In this document: positions 1 to 6,585 of the stretch, piece after piece
Numbering within the stretch: the stretch's first letter is position 1
Layout: each line of letters starts with the position of its first letter
Assembly: GCA_017467745.1 (NCBI GenBank)
Contig: JAFUKV010000272.1
Location: 1-7,446, forward strand
DNA from: Bacteroidaceae bacterium
Lineage (GTDB): Bacteria; Bacteroidota; Bacteroidia; Bacteroidales; CHK158-818
DNA length: 7,446 bases
Direction of reading: 5' to 3'
Position numbers and translations under genes: made by a program
The notes under the pieces: model-generated
Told to the model about the DNA's origin: nothing
Databases searched by the model: none
Seen by the model: only the letters and a program-made list of their open reading frames with translations

Positions 1-93
1 CTTGTGATTCGGAAAATATTTTGAAATTTGTAACGTGATTCTTTTGGGACAGAGGATACGATGAAAATTTATAATTTAGTATAAGATATTGTT
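1..93. other. 5' flank of kbl, no gene assigned
   Basis: No gene can be supported here. One forward frame stays open from the window edge to a TGA at 36-38, so this could be the last codons of an upstream gene, but twelve codons are too few to judge. An ATG at 61 opens only a seven-codon ORF. A partial -7 element (TAATTTAG, 72-79) lies 14 nt before the kbl start, but the nearest TTTG (43-46) is 25 nt from it, longer than the usual 19-21, so no promoter is called. Confidence 0.4.
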
Positions 94-1284
94 ATGTACG
101 GAAATTTTAAAAAACATTTGGCCGATGAGCTGGCTGCCATTGAAAGTGCCGGTCTTTATAAGAAAGAACGAATAATAACTTCTCCGCAAAAAGCCGAGAT
201 TACGGTGAAAGGGGTTGGACAAGTATTAAACTTTTGCGCCAATAATTATTTGGGATTGTCTGATAATCCTCGAGTGATTGCCGCAGCGAAATCTGCTATG
301 GACGAACGGGGATATGGGATGTCTTCGGTACGGTTTATCTGCGGTACACAAGATACGCATAAAGAGTTGGAAGCTGCTATTTCCGATTATTTTAAAACGG
401 AAGATACTATTTTGTATGCGGCTTGTTTCGACGCTAATGGCGGCGTTTTTGAACCGCTTTTAACAGATGAAGACGCTATTATATCTGACTCGTTGAATCA
501 TGCCTCTATTATCGACGGCGTGCGTTTGTGCAAAGCGAAACGCTATCGCTATGCCAATGCGGATATGGAGGAATTGGAAAAGTGTTTGCAGGAGGCGCAA
601 GCTCAACGTTTTAGAATTGTAGTAACAGACGGAGTTTTCTCAATGGATGGAAATGTAGCTCCGATGGATAAAATCTGCGATTTGGCGGAAAAGTATGACG
701 CTTTGGTTATGGTAGATGAAAGTCATTCGGCAGGTGTTGTGGGCGATACGGGACATGGCGTAAGCGAAAAATTCGGCACTTATGGACGTGTAGACATTTA
801 TACCGGTACGTTAGGTAAAGCATTTGGCGGTGCTGTTGGCGGTTTTACCTCAGGAAGAAAGGAAATTATAGATATGTTGCGTCAACGTTCTCGTCCGTAT
901 TTGTTCTCCAATTCTATACCGCCTTCTGTGGCAAGAGCCGGTTTGGAAGTATTCAAAATGTTGAAAGAGAGCAATGAATTGCATGATAAATTGATGCGGA
1001 ATGTTGTTTATTTCCGTGAAAAAATGTTGGCGGCTGGGTTTGATATCAAGCCTACGCAGTCGGCTATTTGCGCCGTAATGTTGTATGACGCAAAATTATC
1101 GCAAGATTTTGCCGCGAAAATGTCGGAAGAGGGAATATATGTAACAGGATTTTACTATCCCGTAGTTCCGAAAGGTCAGGCGCGCATTCGCGTTCAACTT
1201 TCTGCCGGACACGAAATAGAGCATTTAGATAAGTGTATTGCCGCATTTATTAAGGTAGGTAAAGAGTTAGGCGTTATAAAGTAA
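94..1284 (+). CDS. kbl: 2-amino-3-ketobutyrate CoA ligase (glycine C-acetyltransferase)
   Basis: Cytoplasmic PLP enzyme that joins glycine and acetyl-CoA to, or cleaves, 2-amino-3-oxobutyrate. It is the second step of threonine degradation through threonine dehydrogenase. The 396 residues align end to end from memory with E. coli Kbl (398 aa), including the N-terminal NFCANNYLGL block (about 47-56), SVRFICGTQDTHKELE, the LNHASIIDGVRLCKAKRYRYAN block, and the C-terminal EGIYVTGFYYPVVPKGQARIR. The PLP Schiff-base lysine is K242 in TGTLGKAFGG, and VMVDESHS supplies the Asp/His cofactor contacts. The start at 94 gives the family's usual N-terminus; no Shine-Dalgarno is present, as is normal in Bacteroidota. 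A strong terminator follows at once, so it is the last gene of its transcript. The usual partner, threonine dehydrogenase, is not in the window. It belongs to the alpha-oxoamine synthase family, but the Kbl-specific blocks make serine palmitoyltransferase or BioF unlikely. Confidence 0.97.
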   Translation: MYGNFKKHLADELAAIESAGLYKKERIITSPQKAEITVKGVGQVLNFCANNYLGLSDNPRVIAAAKSAMDERGYGMSSVRFICGTQDTHKELEAAISDYFKTEDTILYAACFDANGGVFEPLLTDEDAIISDSLNHASIIDGVRLCKAKRYRYANADMEELEKCLQEAQAQRFRIVVTDGVFSMDGNVAPMDKICDLAEKYDALVMVDESHSAGVVGDTGHGVSEKFGTYGRVDIYTGTLGKAFGGAVGGFTSGRKEIIDMLRQRSRPYLFSNSIPPSVARAGLEVFKMLKESNELHDKLMRNVVYFREKMLAAGFDIKPTQSAICAVMLYDAKLSQDFAAKMSEEGIYVTGFYYPVVPKGQARIRVQLSAGHEIEHLDKCIAAFIKVGKELGVIK

Positions 1285-1302
1285 CGTTTGTAATGTGTAT
1301 TA

Positions 1303-1345
1303 TAAAACAATAAAACCGGCATTATTTGCCGGTTTTATTGTTTTA
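1303..1345 (+). terminator. Intrinsic terminator after kbl
   Basis: A perfect inverted repeat has its left arm at 1304-1321, loop TTATT (1322-1326) and right arm at 1327-1344, plus one more T-A pair at 1303/1345. The GC core is CCGGCA/TGCCGG and the right arm runs into TTTTATTGTTTT. It starts 18 nt after the kbl stop. The A-rich left arm means it could also work on the minus strand, but no minus-strand gene is seen nearby. Confidence 0.9.
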
Positions 1346-1398
1346 CAGGGCGGTAATGATGTGGCTGTATTTAATCGCGACAAATAGAGGGGATAATC

Positions 1399-1429
1399 GT
1401 TGTTTTTTTTAATTTATTCGTTACCTTTG
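1399..1429 (+). promoter_or_regulatory. Bacteroidota-type promoter for bcp-recA
   Basis: GTTG at 1399-1402 (three of four bases of the TTTG -33 element) is followed by a 19-nt spacer and then TACCTTTG at 1422-1429, an exact match to the TAnnTTTG -7 element of the Bacteroides primary sigma factor. Transcription would begin near 1435-1437, giving a leader of about 22 nt before the bcp ATG. The spacer contains a run of eight T (1403-1410). Confidence 0.75.
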
Positions 1430-1458
1430 GATGTGAAAACCGTATTAATTTATTTTGA

Positions 1459-1905
1459 ATGTTAGGAGTTGGAGAAAAATTTCCGGAGCTGTTAGGTGTT
1501 GATCAGAATGGCAAGGAGGTAAGATTAAGCGATTTTAAAGGGAAAAAATTGGCGCTTTATTTTTATCCTAAGGATAATACATCGGGCTGTACGGCCGAAG
1601 CGTGTAACCTGCGAGATAATTACGCTGCGTTGAAAGAAGCAGGATATGAGGTTGTGGGAGTTAGTAAAGACAGTGCTGCATCTCATCGGAAGTTTATAGA
1701 GAAACAGTCTTTACCTTTTACATTGATTGCCGATACGGAAACAACACTTAACCAAGCCGCTGGCGTATGGGCTGAAAAGAAATTGTACGGACGTACTTAC
1801 ATGGGTACATTGCGTGTAACTTTTCTTATTGATGAGAACGGCATGATAGAGCGGGTGATAGAAAAAGTAGACACGAAGAATCATGCGAGTCAAATATTAG
1901 GATAA
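1459..1905 (+). CDS. bcp: Thiol peroxidase, Bcp/PrxQ-type peroxiredoxin
   Basis: Cytoplasmic thioredoxin-dependent peroxidase that reduces H2O2 and organic hydroperoxides. The 148-residue protein is a complete single-domain AhpC/TSA-fold enzyme. The active-site motif PxxxTxxC is seen as P37, T41 and C44 (peroxidatic cysteine). C49 five residues later is the resolving cysteine typical of the PrxQ alpha-2 type, so an intramolecular disulfide is expected. The conserved active-site arginine is R119 in GTLRVTFLIDENG. The C-terminus (NHASQILG) ends where Bacteroidales relatives end, with no truncation. The start at 1459 gives the usual short N-terminus (xxVGEKFPE) and sits 29 nt after the promoter -7 box. 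recA follows 16 nt after the stop with no hairpin between, so the two are probably co-transcribed, which would tie oxidative-stress defence to DNA repair. Confidence 0.96.
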   Translation: MLGVGEKFPELLGVDQNGKEVRLSDFKGKKLALYFYPKDNTSGCTAEACNLRDNYAALKEAGYEVVGVSKDSAASHRKFIEKQSLPFTLIADTETTLNQAAGVWAEKKLYGRTYMGTLRVTFLIDENGMIERVIEKVDTKNHASQILG

Positions 1906-1921
1906 TAATATAAATATAGAT

Positions 1922-2959
1922 ATGGCAGAAAAAGAAACAGAAGAGAAAGCAATGTCGAAAACCGCTCCTGCTGAGAAATTGAAGGCTTTGCAGGCTGCTA
2001 TGGACAAAATAGAAAAAAGTTACGGAAAAGGATCTATTATGAAGTTAGGCGATGACCGGGTAGAGGAGGTCGCTGTAATTTCAACGGGTTCTATCGGCTT
2101 GAATGCGGCGTTGGGTGTTGGCGGTTTCCCACGCGGGCGTGTGATTGAAATTTATGGGCCGGAGGCTTCCGGTAAAACGACGTTAGCTATTCATGCGATT
2201 GCCGAAGCGCAGAAAGCGGGAGGTATTGCCGCTATCATTGATGCAGAACATGCTTTTGATCGTTTTTATGCGGAGAAGTTGGGGGTTGATGTGGAGAATC
2301 TTTGGATTTCACAACCGGATAGCGGAGAACAGGCGTTGGAGATTGCTGAACAGTTGATACGTTCTTCGGCTGTGGATATTGTGGTGATAGACTCTGTGGC
2401 GGCATTGACGCCTAAGGCTGAGCTTGAAGGTGAAATGGGTGATTCTAAAATGGGGTTGCAAGCGCGTTTAATGTCTCAGGCTTTGCGTAAATTGACGGCT
2501 GCAATTAATAAAACCAATACGACATGTGTATTTATTAATCAGTTACGCGATAAATTGGGTGTAATGTTCGGCAATCCTGAAACCACGACAGGTGGTAACG
2601 CTTTGAAGTTTTATGCTTCTGTGCGGCTTGATATTCGTCGTATTTCTCAATTAAAAGATGGAGAAGAAGTCGTAGGTAATCAAGTGCGTGTGAAGGTTGT
2701 AAAGAATAAAGTTGCCCCACCTTTCAGAAAAGCGGAATTTGATATCATGTTTGGAGAAGGAATTTCTCGTACAGGCGAAATCATTGATTTAGGCGTAGAT
2801 AAAGGTATTATTAAAAAGAGCGGTTCGTGGTTTAGCTATGGGGATACTAAGTTAGGTCAAGGACGTGATGCTGCGAAAAAATGTTTGGCAGATAATCCGG
2901 AATTGGCAGAAGAACTTGAAGCTAAAATTATGGAAGCGTTCCGTTCCAAAGAGAAATAA
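1922..2959 (+). CDS. recA: Recombinase RecA
   Basis: ATP-dependent strand-exchange protein that forms filaments on single-stranded DNA for recombinational repair. The 345 residues cover the whole family. The N-terminal oligomerisation helix (KLKALQAAMDKIEKSYGKGSIM, about 19-40) is followed by Walker A GPEASGKTT (79-87), the catalytic glutamate E109 in DAEHAFD, and Walker B IVVIDS with D157. DNA-binding loop L1 is in EGEMGDSKMGLQAR and L2 in the MFGNPETTTGGNALKFYASVRLDIRR block. The C-terminal domain ends in a short charged tail, less acidic than that of E. coli. Two starts are possible: ATG 1922, chosen here, and ATG 1952 (residue 11, MSKTAP). The first ten residues are Glu/Lys-rich and poorly conserved in this group, so the choice rests on the close spacing to bcp. 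I saw no dyad resembling an SOS box at the upstream promoter. Confidence 0.98.
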   Translation: MAEKETEEKAMSKTAPAEKLKALQAAMDKIEKSYGKGSIMKLGDDRVEEVAVISTGSIGLNAALGVGGFPRGRVIEIYGPEASGKTTLAIHAIAEAQKAGGIAAIIDAEHAFDRFYAEKLGVDVENLWISQPDSGEQALEIAEQLIRSSAVDIVVIDSVAALTPKAELEGEMGDSKMGLQARLMSQALRKLTAAINKTNTTCVFINQLRDKLGVMFGNPETTTGGNALKFYASVRLDIRRISQLKDGEEVVGNQVRVKVVKNKVAPPFRKAEFDIMFGEGISRTGEIIDLGVDKGIIKKSGSWFSYGDTKLGQGRDAAKKCLADNPELAEELEAKIMEAFRSKEK

Positions 2960-2977
2960 CAGTCTTACGATTTTTAT

Positions 2978-3021
2978 AAAAGGGTTGGCTTAATTATTTA
3001 AATGATTAACCAACCCTTTTT
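2978..3021 (+). terminator. Intrinsic terminator after recA, possibly bidirectional
   Basis: Arms AAAAGGGTTGG (2978-2988) and CCAACCCTTTT (3010-3020) pair perfectly over 11 bp. With one bulged C (2989), an inner TTAAT/ATTAA pairing (2990-2994/3005-3009) extends the stem. The right arm ends in a T-run. On the minus strand the same stem also ends in TTTT, so it may also stop transcripts from the convergent glycoside hydrolase gene. Confidence 0.88.
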
Positions 3022-3065
3022 GTATTTTTGTCGTATCGTTTTTTTGCGAAGAAATGTTCTAAGGG

Positions 3066-3097
3066 AAAAATTAAAGAACATAAAATTATATTCTTTA
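3066..3097 (-). terminator. Weak A/T-rich hairpin downstream of the glycoside hydrolase gene
   Basis: On the minus strand TAAAGAA (3097-3091) pairs with TTCTTTA (3078-3072) across a 12-nt loop and is followed by ATTTTT (3071-3066). It lies about 80 nt after the stop of the minus-strand gene. The stem has one G-C pair per arm and is thermodynamically weak, so the recA hairpin further on may be the real stop. The rest of 3021-3179 holds no gene I can support. Confidence 0.35.
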
Positions 3098-3179
3098 TAG
3101 GAATACACGTTTCAGTTATGAATTTGTTTTGCTGTGTATCGCGTGTAGGCAGAGTTTTGTTTTCTACATCGTAAAAATT

Positions 3180-4514
3180 CTATTTGAGTTTTAAAATGTA
3201 GGGATGGTTAGTCATTGTAAGAGGTATGATGTCTGCATTTTGGAGAGTTTTTATAGCTGTTTCTCCTGTTGTAGGGTCATAAATGTCTATTCTCTTGTAT
3301 TTCTTTCCTAATTTAATCGTGATATTTTCGGTTCCTCCGGCATATAACTCGCCCCATACTACGAGCATAAAGGTCTTATCGCTTTTTTGTAATAGAAGGT
3401 CGTGAACGGTTTCCGGTTGATTCGGAATAGTATATGATAAAGAACCAAGTTTTGCGGAGGTCTTGTCATCTTTTAATATGGCGGTCATGTTGTGCAAATA
3501 GTGTGCTGCCTGTCTGGGATTATAATTTTTGTCATAAAATCCGAAACTCTGATTGCCCTCTTCGTCCGAGCGGTCTCGCATAATATACATGGCGGTATGG
3601 CTCCAACCTTGTGCGTATTGGGCTAAATAGCACGATAAATATAGCCGGGCTTGCATTTCTTCGGTAAGAATATTATCGATTGTCGCTCCTGTTTCGGTTG
3701 TTACGCGAGGTATATTTTTTAATTGTTCGTTGGTATATCCGTCATATTTTTTCGCCCAAGTCTTTCCGTAATTACCGAATAAGTTATCGCCTTTCGCATT
3801 GCTTGAAGGATCGGATGATAACCAAGTCTGGTTGTTTTGTAACGGTTTCCATCCGGGATGTACAAAATAATTGTGACAGTTGGCGGCATCGGCAAAGACA
3901 ACACCTCTGAATTCTTCAATTACATTCGTATCGTTTTTAGGAACTTTAATGTATTGCAGTCCGACATTGTCAGTTTCCGCTCCTGTTTCCGTAGTTGTCC
4001 ATATAGGGTAACTTTTCAATATGGGGTCTGCTTTTATTGCTGCGTACATATCTCTTTGCAGTCTGGCTACGGGAATCCAAGAGTTGTTTTGTCCGCCTTG
4101 TTTACCTTGATAAGTTATACCCCAGTTATTCGGTTCATTATTTCCTTCGATAGCAAGCAAAGCCCCTAATGCAGCGATTCGTTTTGAACCGGCTATTAGT
4201 TCGGCAATGTTGTTTCCTCCGCTGCCTAAACTTGTACTTATTTTTACTCCGGTTTGTTCATGAAGATTTTTGATGATTTGTTCTTTTTCGTCGGTATTCA
4301 TGTCCTCATCCGTTCTGATCCATCTGGCACCTAAATATTTAATACATTCTATGGCTTTCGTAACGTTCTCTCCTCTTCTATAAATGGCGCTGTTAACACC
4401 GATACTATTCAGAAATTCATTGGCGCTTTGCGCTTGTATTTTGTGTTGTGCCGATAGAGAGAAATTACTTTGTATAAGCAATAGAATTGTAATTGAGTAA
4501 AGGATGTGTTTCAT
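3180..4514 (-). CDS. Secreted TIM-barrel glycoside hydrolase, clan GH-A type, family not assigned
   Basis: Predicted exported glycosidase; substrate unknown. Residues 1-22 form a Sec signal peptide (MKH, hydrophobic ILYSITILLLI, cleavage after LSA before Q23). There is no lipobox. The body reads as a (beta/alpha)8 barrel: IGVNSAIYRR and GARWIRTDEDM near the N-terminus, IEGNNEPNNWG with E127 at the beta-4 acid/base position (the Asn-Glu-Pro signature of clan GH-A), NCHNYFVHPGW (about 212-222), and TTETGA with E274 at the expected beta-7 nucleophile position. After WSHTAMYIMRD and FGFYDKNYNPRQAAHYLHNM, a beta-rich C-terminal segment (about 375-444) looks like the small accessory domain of such enzymes. 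From memory the layout resembles secreted GH39/GH5-like proteins of soil bacteria, but I cannot place it in a numbered family. The motif TTETGAxxDN occurs twice (residues 174-183 and 272-281). No T9SS C-terminal domain is seen. The esterase-like gene lies 152 nt upstream on the same strand. Confidence 0.8.
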   Translation of the reverse strand: MKHILYSITILLLIQSNFSLSAQHKIQAQSANEFLNSIGVNSAIYRRGENVTKAIECIKYLGARWIRTDEDMNTDEKEQIIKNLHEQTGVKISTSLGSGGNNIAELIAGSKRIAALGALLAIEGNNEPNNWGITYQGKQGGQNNSWIPVARLQRDMYAAIKADPILKSYPIWTTTETGAETDNVGLQYIKVPKNDTNVIEEFRGVVFADAANCHNYFVHPGWKPLQNNQTWLSSDPSSNAKGDNLFGNYGKTWAKKYDGYTNEQLKNIPRVTTETGATIDNILTEEMQARLYLSCYLAQYAQGWSHTAMYIMRDRSDEEGNQSFGFYDKNYNPRQAAHYLHNMTAILKDDKTSAKLGSLSYTIPNQPETVHDLLLQKSDKTFMLVVWGELYAGGTENITIKLGKKYKRIDIYDPTTGETAIKTLQNADIIPLTMTNHPYILKLK

Positions 4515-4543
4515 TAGGATGTGTTTTTTTGTGTTTACGTGGC

Positions 4544-4551
4544 CGAAGTTA
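4544..4551 (-). promoter_or_regulatory. Possible -7 promoter element for the glycoside hydrolase gene
   Basis: Read on the minus strand this is TAACTTCG, seven of eight positions matching TAnnTTTG. It ends 29 nt before the start codon, exactly the distance seen for bcp and one nt more than for the barrel gene. No clear TTTG lies 19-21 nt upstream, so the call rests on the -7 element and its placement. If wrong, the gene would depend on read-through from the esterase gene, after which I see no strong terminator. Confidence 0.35.
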
Positions 4552-4666
4552 GTGAATTTTGTTGTGTTGCGAGTGTTTTAATAAAATGAATTTAATGTTA
4601 GGGTGGGAATACTATACTCGAAAAGATGCAAATAGCACGTTAATGACGAGTTTGAATTTTCGTCTT

Positions 4667-5662
4667 TTACTGTCTGTTTATCTGTATATCCTGCCAGTTT
4701 TTGTTAGAAAGAATTTCTGCATTCTCTCCGAAGAATGCTTTGCCGGCATCTTCATCGCCGTTCAGCCAATACATAAACCATGCAGTCATATAGCTGTCAG
4801 CACTGTGAGGAATATCTCCGTGGTCTTTTCCTGTTAGCCTTGCAATTACTTTGGGGGTAGAATCGGGTATTATATCGAAGCACTCCCTCAGCCACCAAAG
4901 CGGACAGATTCCTTGTATTTCACCATCTGCAAGTTCCAGTCTGTTTTCATCTACGTTACCGGCATCTGCACTGCCCGTACCTGCAACCATGAAACTCGGA
5001 ATGGAAATAGTAGATGTGCTACAATTCCATCCATCGCTTATCTGGTTCAGTGCATAGGCTACAGCACTGGATGTGGTGCTTTGGGCGCAGATGGCTTTAT
5101 ACATTTTTCCGTTTTCTTGCTGTGTTACAGCATTGATTGCTCCGACGCCACCTTGAGAATGTCCTGCAATACCTATATTTTCGGTATTAATACGACTATA
5201 AAACGTACTTTGAGGGTTCCTATTTAATGCAAGCATAAAGTTGAGCGTTGCTGCAGTAGATTCGCCTGTTCTGGTGTTTTCATCTTCATTACCCACCACA
5301 ATAAAGCCCCATGATGCAAGATGGCGGAATCCTGCCGAAGATGCGGATGCTTTTGCTCCGGTTCCGTTTACCATAAGTACAAGGGGATAGGTTTTCTTGC
5401 TATTTCTCAGCTCCGCCGGATACCATACGGATATTTTTTTATAAAGGTCATTGTCTGCGTCGAATTGAGCAGAGGATACCTCATACTCTCCCAAACTGGC
5501 GTATTTTTCTTCGATAACGCCTTTGGGGTTAGCAAACTTCCAGTAATTTTCATTTTTATAACTTGCAAACAGCAGTAGCAGTAACACGCCGACAACGATT
5601 ATTCCAATCATGGAAATTGTTCCGACTAAGATGTATTTCAATATTTTTTGTACCACTTTCAT
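4667..5662 (-). CDS. Membrane-anchored alpha/beta hydrolase, cutinase/PET-hydrolase-like
   Basis: Predicted serine esterase of the alpha/beta-hydrolase fold, 331 aa; substrate unknown. The N-terminus has K2, K6 and K9 followed by one hydrophobic helix (about 10-33) with no clear cleavage site or lipobox. By the positive-inside rule this gives an inner-membrane anchor with the enzyme in the periplasm. Visible catalytic parts are the beta-3 oxyanion region LVLMVNGTG (about 94-102), the nucleophile elbow GHSQGG with S169, a probable acid D233 in SFMVAGTGSADAG, and H281 in GKDHGD. This order and spacing match the cutinase, PET-hydrolase and chlorophyllase-like branch. C192, C214, C253 and C261 fall in the outward-facing domain and might form disulfides. 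The ending (WFMYWLNGDEDAGKAFFG...) resembles that group's final helix. The start at 5662 is the only one that includes the full Lys-rich anchor. Action on plant polyester, acetylated glycans or lipids are all open; plastic activity should not be assumed. Confidence 0.8.
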   Translation of the reverse strand: MKVVQKILKYILVGTISMIGIIVVGVLLLLLFASYKNENYWKFANPKGVIEEKYASLGEYEVSSAQFDADNDLYKKISVWYPAELRNSKKTYPLVLMVNGTGAKASASSAGFRHLASWGFIVVGNEDENTRTGESTAATLNFMLALNRNPQSTFYSRINTENIGIAGHSQGGVGAINAVTQQENGKMYKAICAQSTTSSAVAYALNQISDGWNCSTSTISIPSFMVAGTGSADAGNVDENRLELADGEIQGICPLWWLRECFDIIPDSTPKVIARLTGKDHGDIPHSADSYMTAWFMYWLNGDEDAGKAFFGENAEILSNKNWQDIQINRQ

Positions 5663-5718
5663 TTTTCTTTATTTTACAAGCAAATAAGTATCAAGATATT
5701 TCTCAAATGTCCATAAAT

Positions 5719-5758
5719 AAAAAACGCCTTGCACAATTTTGAGCATTGTTAATGCGGC
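5719..5758 (-). terminator. Imperfect hairpin plus T6 in the esterase leader (attenuator or terminator candidate)
   Basis: On the minus strand GCC-GC (5758-5754), a four-base bulge, and ACAAT (5749-5745) pair with ATTGT (5737-5733), GC (5732-5731), a two-base bulge, and GGC (5728-5726). The loop has seven bases. The sequence GTTTTTT follows directly (5725-5719). The layout is terminator-like but the stem is broken by bulges. An alternative small hairpin (GCATT/AATGC, 5743-5755) competes for the same bases. It lies between the putative promoter and the esterase start. Confidence 0.4.
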
Positions 5759-5777
5759 TTGGTGAAAGTAAACAGTA

Positions 5778-5809
5778 TAAAGGTACTAATAATAGAGTAT
5801 TCCGTCAAA
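5778..5809 (-). promoter_or_regulatory. Bacteroidota-type promoter, probably for the esterase gene
   Basis: On the minus strand TTTG (5809-5806) is followed by a spacer of exactly 20 nt and TACCTTTA (5785-5778), which matches TAnnTTTG at all but the last base. Transcription would start near 5771, giving a leader of about 108 nt before the ATG at 5662. A weaker alternative closer to the gene (TTTG at 5707-5704 with ...TATTTG at 5681-5686) has a spacer that is too short. Confidence 0.5.
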
Positions 5810-5995
5810 TGTTTCTGTGGTTTTGAAACAAATTTTGTATCATTTTCCATATTGTAGCGGTAGAAATATGTGATAGAATTATTCCAAAATCCTTTATCAA
5901 TAGCAGTGTTAAACTGAAAAATATATTGGATAGTAAGTTGTTGTATTTTTATGTGAAAGTGCTTGATTACAAATGTTGAAGATGGTGAGCCATAA

Positions 5996-6025
5996 AAAAA
6001 GGCCATTTATATAAATGGCCTTTTT
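5996..6025 (-). terminator. Terminator of the barrel gene, perfect 30-bp palindrome
   Basis: The 30 bases are fully self-complementary about the centre 6010/6011: five A, GGCC, ATTTAT, then the mirror image ending in GGCC and five T. On the minus strand it begins 19 nt after the barrel-gene stop and is followed by further T residues (seven in all, 6000-5994), making a classic intrinsic terminator. It would also work on the plus strand. Confidence 0.9.
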
Positions 6026-6044
6026 ATTGTTTTGATATTTCTAA

Positions 6045-6557
6045 TTAGAATTCATAGATGAAACCGATGCTCAGGTCTTGGCTACTCAAATCCAAACCAG
6101 ATACACTGCTTCCGCGGTATTCATCGCGGTAACCTAAGAATCCGTATTTAGCGATTGCACTGAAATTATCAGATAAACGGAATGCGATACCGGGTTTCAA
6201 ACCAATAGCAAATCCGTTTTCACTGTCTTCATCTTCAACTTTTGAAGTTGAGAAACCTACTTGACCGTCGATAAACAAACGGATCAAATCGTTTTGATAG
6301 AAAGTAAAACGAACGTACGGAGCAATTGAAAATGCATTGCCTTTTACATCATCATTTTTCAAATGTAAATATGAGATTTCACCTCCGATTGCCCATTTTT
6401 CGTTAAAGTTGTAACCGATTTCAGGAGCAATACCAAATTGAGTAACATCTGACTTATCGTCGTGAAGAATACTCAAAGAACCACCAACATACAAATTTTG
6501 AGCATTAGCAGCTATCGCAACAAATGCAATTAAAAATGATAAGATTACTTTTTTCAT
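6045..6557 (-). CDS. Small outer-membrane beta-barrel protein
   Basis: Predicted 8-strand-type outer-membrane barrel of the OmpA-like/OMP_b-brl class, 170 aa; role unknown. A signal peptide occupies residues 1-19 (MKKVILSFLIAFVAIAANA), cut before Q20. The mature 151 residues alternate short amphipathic strands with Asp/Asn/Gly-rich turns: LYVGGSLSIL, FGIAPEIGYNF, WAIGGEISYLHL, AFSIAPYVRFTF, IRLFIDGQVGF, FAIGLKPGIAF, FSAIAKYGFLGY and LSIGFIYEF. That gives about eight strands, with the C-terminal Phe that the BAM machinery recognises. There is no periplasmic peptidoglycan-binding domain. The acidic stretch SKVEDEDSENG (about 104-114) is a likely exposed or periplasmic loop. Its own promoter and terminator make it monocistronic, so it need not be functionally linked to its neighbours. 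Such proteins may stabilise the envelope or act as adhesins or small pores. Confidence 0.88.
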   Translation of the reverse strand: MKKVILSFLIAFVAIAANAQNLYVGGSLSILHDDKSDVTQFGIAPEIGYNFNEKWAIGGEISYLHLKNDDVKGNAFSIAPYVRFTFYQNDLIRLFIDGQVGFSTSKVEDEDSENGFAIGLKPGIAFRLSDNFSAIAKYGFLGYRDEYRGSSVSGLDLSSQDLSIGFIYEF

Positions 6558-6585
6558 TTTGATTTATATTTTAGTTTTAACGCCG

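Larger units (their letters stand above)
5663..6044. other. Intergenic region between the barrel gene and the esterase gene
   Basis: These 382 bases hold no gene I can support. In order on the minus strand they contain the barrel-gene terminator, about 190 nt of A/T-rich sequence, a promoter-like pair (5778-5809), an imperfect hairpin with a T-run (5719-5758) and a short A/T-rich leader. The one long open frame here (minus, 5749-6006, 85 codons) begins inside the terminator palindrome. Its product is rich in Phe, Ile, Thr and Tyr with no recognisable motif. It is most likely chance, or at best a decayed remnant. Confidence 0.5.

Noticed and set aside
72..79. TAATTTAG as a kbl promoter
   Set aside because: One mismatch in the -7 element, the nearest TTTG gives a 25-nt spacer, and the distance to the ATG (14 nt) differs from the other genes here.
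3023..3030. Exact -7 match TATTTTTG after the recA terminator
   Set aside because: No TTTG lies 19-21 nt upstream and no gene follows on that strand. It forms part of the T-rich tail of the terminator.
3118..3174. 18-codon plus-strand ORF (MNLFCCVSR...) between recA and the glycoside hydrolase
   Set aside because: Too short, no promoter or conserved feature, and it lies downstream of a strong terminator.
4615..4653. ACTCG...CGAGT repeat after the esterase gene as its terminator
   Set aside because: Only five base pairs with a very long loop and no T-run on the minus strand.
5749..6006. 85-codon minus-strand ORF between the barrel and esterase genes
   Set aside because: Its ATG lies inside the barrel-gene terminator palindrome, the product has no recognisable motif and has A/T-driven composition, and a good promoter-like pair sits inside it. 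A decayed gene cannot be excluded but is not supported.
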